Of a DNA stretch of 13,920 bases, positions 12,012 through 13,920 are shown piece by piece. The DNA is from JAICJR01 sp036491015 (GTDB lineage: Bacteria; Actinomycetota; Thermoleophilia; Solirubrobacterales; Thermoleophilaceae). Location: NCBI GenBank assembly GCA_036491015.1, contig DASXCV010000341.1, forward strand, positions 1-13,920. The letters run 5' to 3'. Position 1 is the first letter of the stretch, and each line of letters begins with the position of its first letter. The position numbers and the translations under genes were made by a program. The notes beneath the pieces were generated by a model. The model worked only from the letters and a program-made list of their open reading frames with translations. It made no database searches and was not told the DNA's origin.

Positions 12012-12684
12012 GGATCGCCGCGTCCATCTCCGCGACGGGGTTCTCCACCACCTTGCCGTGACCGACCGCCAGCCGGCTCGGGTCGAGCCCGCGCAGCTCG
12101 CGTGCGGTCTGTAGCGCCGTCGGCTTGTGCCAGGTGGCGATGGCGGCGAGCGGGAACGGGAAGCTCGCCTTGGCAGATGTGGCCACGCCGCCGAGCGTGG
12201 TGTACGCGTCGCCCGCAATCAGCGTGCCGTCGCGGGTATCGAGGAACGCGACCTGGCCGGGCGTGTGGCCGGGCGCGGCGATCACCTCCAGCGAGCCGAT
12301 GCGCTCGCCGGGCTCGAGCGTGCGGGTGAGCTCCGTCTTGAGCTGCTTGTAGGAGCCGCCCGCCTTGCCCTGCTGCTCGGAGGGGTCGAGCGATTTGTCG
12401 CCCCTCACAAAGCGGGCATCGCGCGTGGAGATGACGATCTCGACCCCAGGGAGTCGCTCGGCGAGCTCGTCCACGGAGCCGACGTGGTCGCCGTGCGCAT
12501 GCGTGAGGGCGATCCGCTTGATCTCGCCGCCCTGCTGGCGGGCGGCCTCGACGATGTCCTTGCCGCTGCCGGAGATCATCGTGTCGACCACCGTCAGCCC
12601 GTCCTCCTCGCGCACGAGGTAGCAGTTGACCGCGCCGAAGCGGGTGATCTTCACGAGGTTCTGGCCGTGCGTCGTGACCTTCAA
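11998..12684 (-). CDS. MBL-fold metallo-hydrolase
   Basis: 228 aa with the metallo-beta-lactamase fold. The metal-binding motif H62-A-H64-G-D66-H67 is complete, with further ligands H140 ('PGHTPGQ'), D159 ('IAGDA') and H209 ('VGHGK'), so two zinc ions are likely. The layout resembles glyoxalase II-like or general MBL hydrolases; the substrate cannot be told from sequence. No signal peptide is present. The start codon is TTG at 12684, supported by AAGGAG seven to eight nt upstream. The zinc-ribbon membrane protein gene lies 39 bp upstream on the same strand, so the two may be co-transcribed. The last codons overlap the 3' end of the histidine kinase on the opposite strand. Confidence 0.93.
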   Translation of the reverse strand: MKVTTHGQNLVKITRFGAVNCYLVREEDGLTVVDTMISGSGKDIVEAARQQGGEIKRIALTHAHGDHVGSVDELAERLPGVEIVISTRDARFVRGDKSLDPSEQQGKAGGSYKQLKTELTRTLEPGERIGSLEVIAAPGHTPGQVAFLDTRDGTLIAGDAYTTLGGVATSAKASFPFPLAAIATWHKPTALQTARELRGLDPSRLAVGHGKVVENPVAEMDAAILKAS

Positions 12685-12691
12685 GGCTTCT

Positions 12692-12697
12692 CTCCTT
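12692..12697 (-). promoter_or_regulatory. Shine-Dalgarno site deciding the TTG start of the MBL gene
   Basis: On the minus strand AAGGAG lies 7 nt before TTG 12684-12682. It is the strongest ribosome-binding site in the window and justifies the rare start codon. Confidence 0.7.
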
Positions 12698-12723
12698 GCT
12701 CGGGACGCGACGAGACTAGTGGC

Positions 12724-13476
12724 TCAGATGTGCAGGTTGCAGCCGGCCGGCGGGTCCACGACCGGCTCGCGCGACTGCGTGGCCATCTCGCCGGGCTTCG
12801 GGTTGACCTTGCACCAGGCGAGCGTGCCGCGGCGGAAGTCGATCACGCCCCAGAACGGGTAGCCGATCTGGCCGCCCTGCTCCACGCCCTTGACGATGTC
12901 GGCGGTGACCGCCAGGCACACGTAGCCCCCGCGGCCGGCGTTCGGAACGAGCGGCCCGCTGCCCACCGCCTGGCACTGCACCCGGCGGATCGGGCCTTCG
13001 AACGTGCCCGCCTTCACGCGTGCGCCCGCGTCCGCGGAGATCGCTGTCTGCAGGCTCGCGACGAGTGCCGGGCGCGACTCTCCGGGGGACGCGGCCTTAC
13101 CGCGGTGGAGGCGCTGCTCCATTTTCAGGCGGGCGGTCTCGCTGCGGATGAACTCGGCCTGCTGGGTCGCATCGCGGCGCGCGGTCGCCTGCTTCGACCG
13201 GTCGATCGAGGGGGAAGCGATTGCCCAGGCGATGCCGGCCGCGGCGAGGAGGCCCACGAGCGCGCCCGCGATCGTGAGCCTGGCCCGCTTCGAGAGCTTC
13301 GGCTGCGTGAAGACGTATGAGGCACCGCAATGGGGGCAGTGGCGCGCCGCGGTGGCCTCCGCGCGGCCGCAGCTCGGGCAGGTCTGCTCCTTCGGGGCGA
13401 AGGCGGCCTGTACCTCCGCCCTCGTGCGCTCACGCGCCGCGGCCCAGGCTGGTGACGAGTCCCATTCGTCCGCCAT
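12724..13476 (-). CDS. Zinc-ribbon single-pass membrane protein of unknown function
   Basis: 250 aa. An N-terminal hydrophilic part contains a zinc ribbon with ligands C33, C36, C47 and C50 ('CPSCG...CPHCG'). One transmembrane helix follows at about 66-88. A charged, probably coiled segment (about 91-125) leads to a C-terminal extracytoplasmic domain containing several cysteines ('RRVQCQAVG', 'GGYVCLAVT', 'LAWCKVNP', 'PAGCNLHI') that could form disulfides. The ribbon is predicted cytosolic. I do not recognise the C-terminal domain as a named family. The ATG at 13476 is preceded by GGTGA and by a -10-like TACGCT 9 nt upstream. It is divergent from the ABATE-domain gene with only 19 bp between starts, and upstream of the MBL hydrolase gene. 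Confidence 0.88.
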   Translation of the reverse strand: MADEWDSSPAWAAARERTRAEVQAAFAPKEQTCPSCGRAEATAARHCPHCGASYVFTQPKLSKRARLTIAGALVGLLAAAGIAWAIASPSIDRSKQATARRDATQQAEFIRSETARLKMEQRLHRGKAASPGESRPALVASLQTAISADAGARVKAGTFEGPIRRVQCQAVGSGPLVPNAGRGGYVCLAVTADIVKGVEQGGQIGYPFWGVIDFRRGTLAWCKVNPKPGEMATQSREPVVDPPAGCNLHI

Positions 13477-13485
13477 TTCGTCACC

Positions 13486-13497
13486 AGCGTATACGAT
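13486..13497. promoter_or_regulatory. Back-to-back divergent -10 boxes around a CGTATACG palindrome
   Basis: CGTATACG (13488-13495) is a perfect palindrome. Minus-strand TACGCT (13491-13486) ends 9 nt before the zinc-ribbon ATG. Plus-strand TACGAT (13492-13497) ends 7 nt before GTG 13505 of the ABATE gene. Each -35 would lie inside the opposite gene. Confidence 0.35.
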
Positions 13498-13920
13498 GAC
13501 GCCAGTGACGGCCGCAGCTATCGACTACAGCGCCGGGCCGCAGGCCGGCGGGCGCGAGCCGGCCCCCGGGGAACTCGGCCTCGTGCAGGCGTTCGTCAAC
13601 ACGCACTACGACATCGAGCACGACCACGGCGCGGAGATCCTTCACTCGCCCCGCGCGCTGGCGGGCTGGCTCGGCGCGCGCGGGCTCCTCTCTCCGGCGC
13701 GCGCCGGCCTGTCCCGCACCGACCTTCGGCGCGCCGTGGGCGTCCGCGAGGGCCTGCGGGCCATGCTCCACGCCAACAACGGCGCCGACTGCGACCGGGA
13801 AGCGCTGGCGCGACTCAACCAGGCGGCGACGCACCCTGGAATCGTGATTCAGTTCGATGCTGATGGACGCCCCCGCTTCGAGCCACACGAGCGCGACATC
13901 GACGGCGCCCTCGCGCTCAT
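13496..13920 (+). CDS. ABATE-domain (CGNR zinc-finger family) regulator, 3' end beyond window
   Basis: The frame is open from ATG 13496 to the window edge (141 residues plus a partial codon). After an Ala/Gly/Pro-rich leader, 'LGLVQAFVNTHYD' (27-39), 'SPRALAGWLGARGLLSPARA' (51-70) and 'LRRAVGVREGLRAMLHANNG' (77-96) match the ABATE domain of putative stress-responsive regulators, which usually carry a C-terminal CGNR zinc finger; that part would be outside the window. GTG at 13505 is an alternative start: a TACGAT box ends 7 nt before it, which would leave the ATG untranscribed. No Shine-Dalgarno supports either. It diverges from the zinc-ribbon membrane gene. The ABATE assignment rests on pattern recognition. 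Confidence 0.82.
   Translation, partial: MTPVTAAAIDYSAGPQAGGREPAPGELGLVQAFVNTHYDIEHDHGAEILHSPRALAGWLGARGLLSPARAGLSRTDLRRAVGVREGLRAMLHANNGADCDREALARLNQAATHPGIVIQFDADGRPRFEPHERDIDGALAL

Overview
This is a very GC-rich, gene-dense chromosomal segment. It has tightly packed divergent and convergent genes, GTG and TTG starts, and few clear Shine-Dalgarno sites. The gene set points to an actinobacterium, probably of the Thermoleophilia/Solirubrobacterales type: an RskA-type anti-sigma factor, DUF4383, an ABATE/CGNR-type regulator, an MprAB-like two-component pair, and a PlsC-GpsA protein echoing the actinobacterial plsC-gpsA neighbourhood. The lineage is inferred from family recollection and was not tested phylogenetically. 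I see no mobile element, CRISPR array or phage gene, and no gene-free stretch longer than about 180 bp.

Layout. 1-593 (-) is the start of a Tat-exported protein that runs off the left edge. 645-923 (-) is a pterin-4a-carbinolamine dehydratase, and 935-1849 (+) a cobalamin-binding-type protein without a signal peptide; their start codons are 11 bp apart. 3996 down to 1846 (-) is an ECF sigma factor, an RskA-like zinc anti-sigma factor and a zinc-finger rhomboid protease. Running the other way are a DUF4383 membrane protein (4061) and a PLP-dependent cysteine-desulfurase-like enzyme (4483-5631). 8205 down to 5645 (-) is a fused PlsC acyltransferase/GpsA glycerol-3-phosphate dehydrogenase, a second ECF sigma factor and a small membrane protein. 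On the plus strand follow a 173-aa unknown protein, tRNA-Thr(TGT), a MIP-family channel and an OmpR-type response regulator with its histidine kinase. The right end has an MBL-fold hydrolase and a zinc-ribbon membrane protein (-), then the 5' part of an ABATE-domain regulator (+) cut by the window edge.

Themes. Much of the window concerns the envelope and signalling: two ECF sigma factors each translationally coupled to a membrane protein, a sensor kinase system, an intramembrane protease beside an anti-sigma factor, phospholipid synthesis and a membrane channel. The most interesting signals are four. (1) The rhomboid GTG start lies in one arm of a near-perfect inverted repeat whose loop holds a -10-like box, suggesting a switch between read-through and leaderless translation. 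(2) The PlsC-GpsA fusion. (3) Four TCTT-like repeats phased at exactly 11 bp, plus a perfect 11-bp-arm palindrome, upstream of the response regulator. (4) A Cys-free 108-aa membrane protein coupled to the second ECF sigma factor. All functions are inferred from sequence only.
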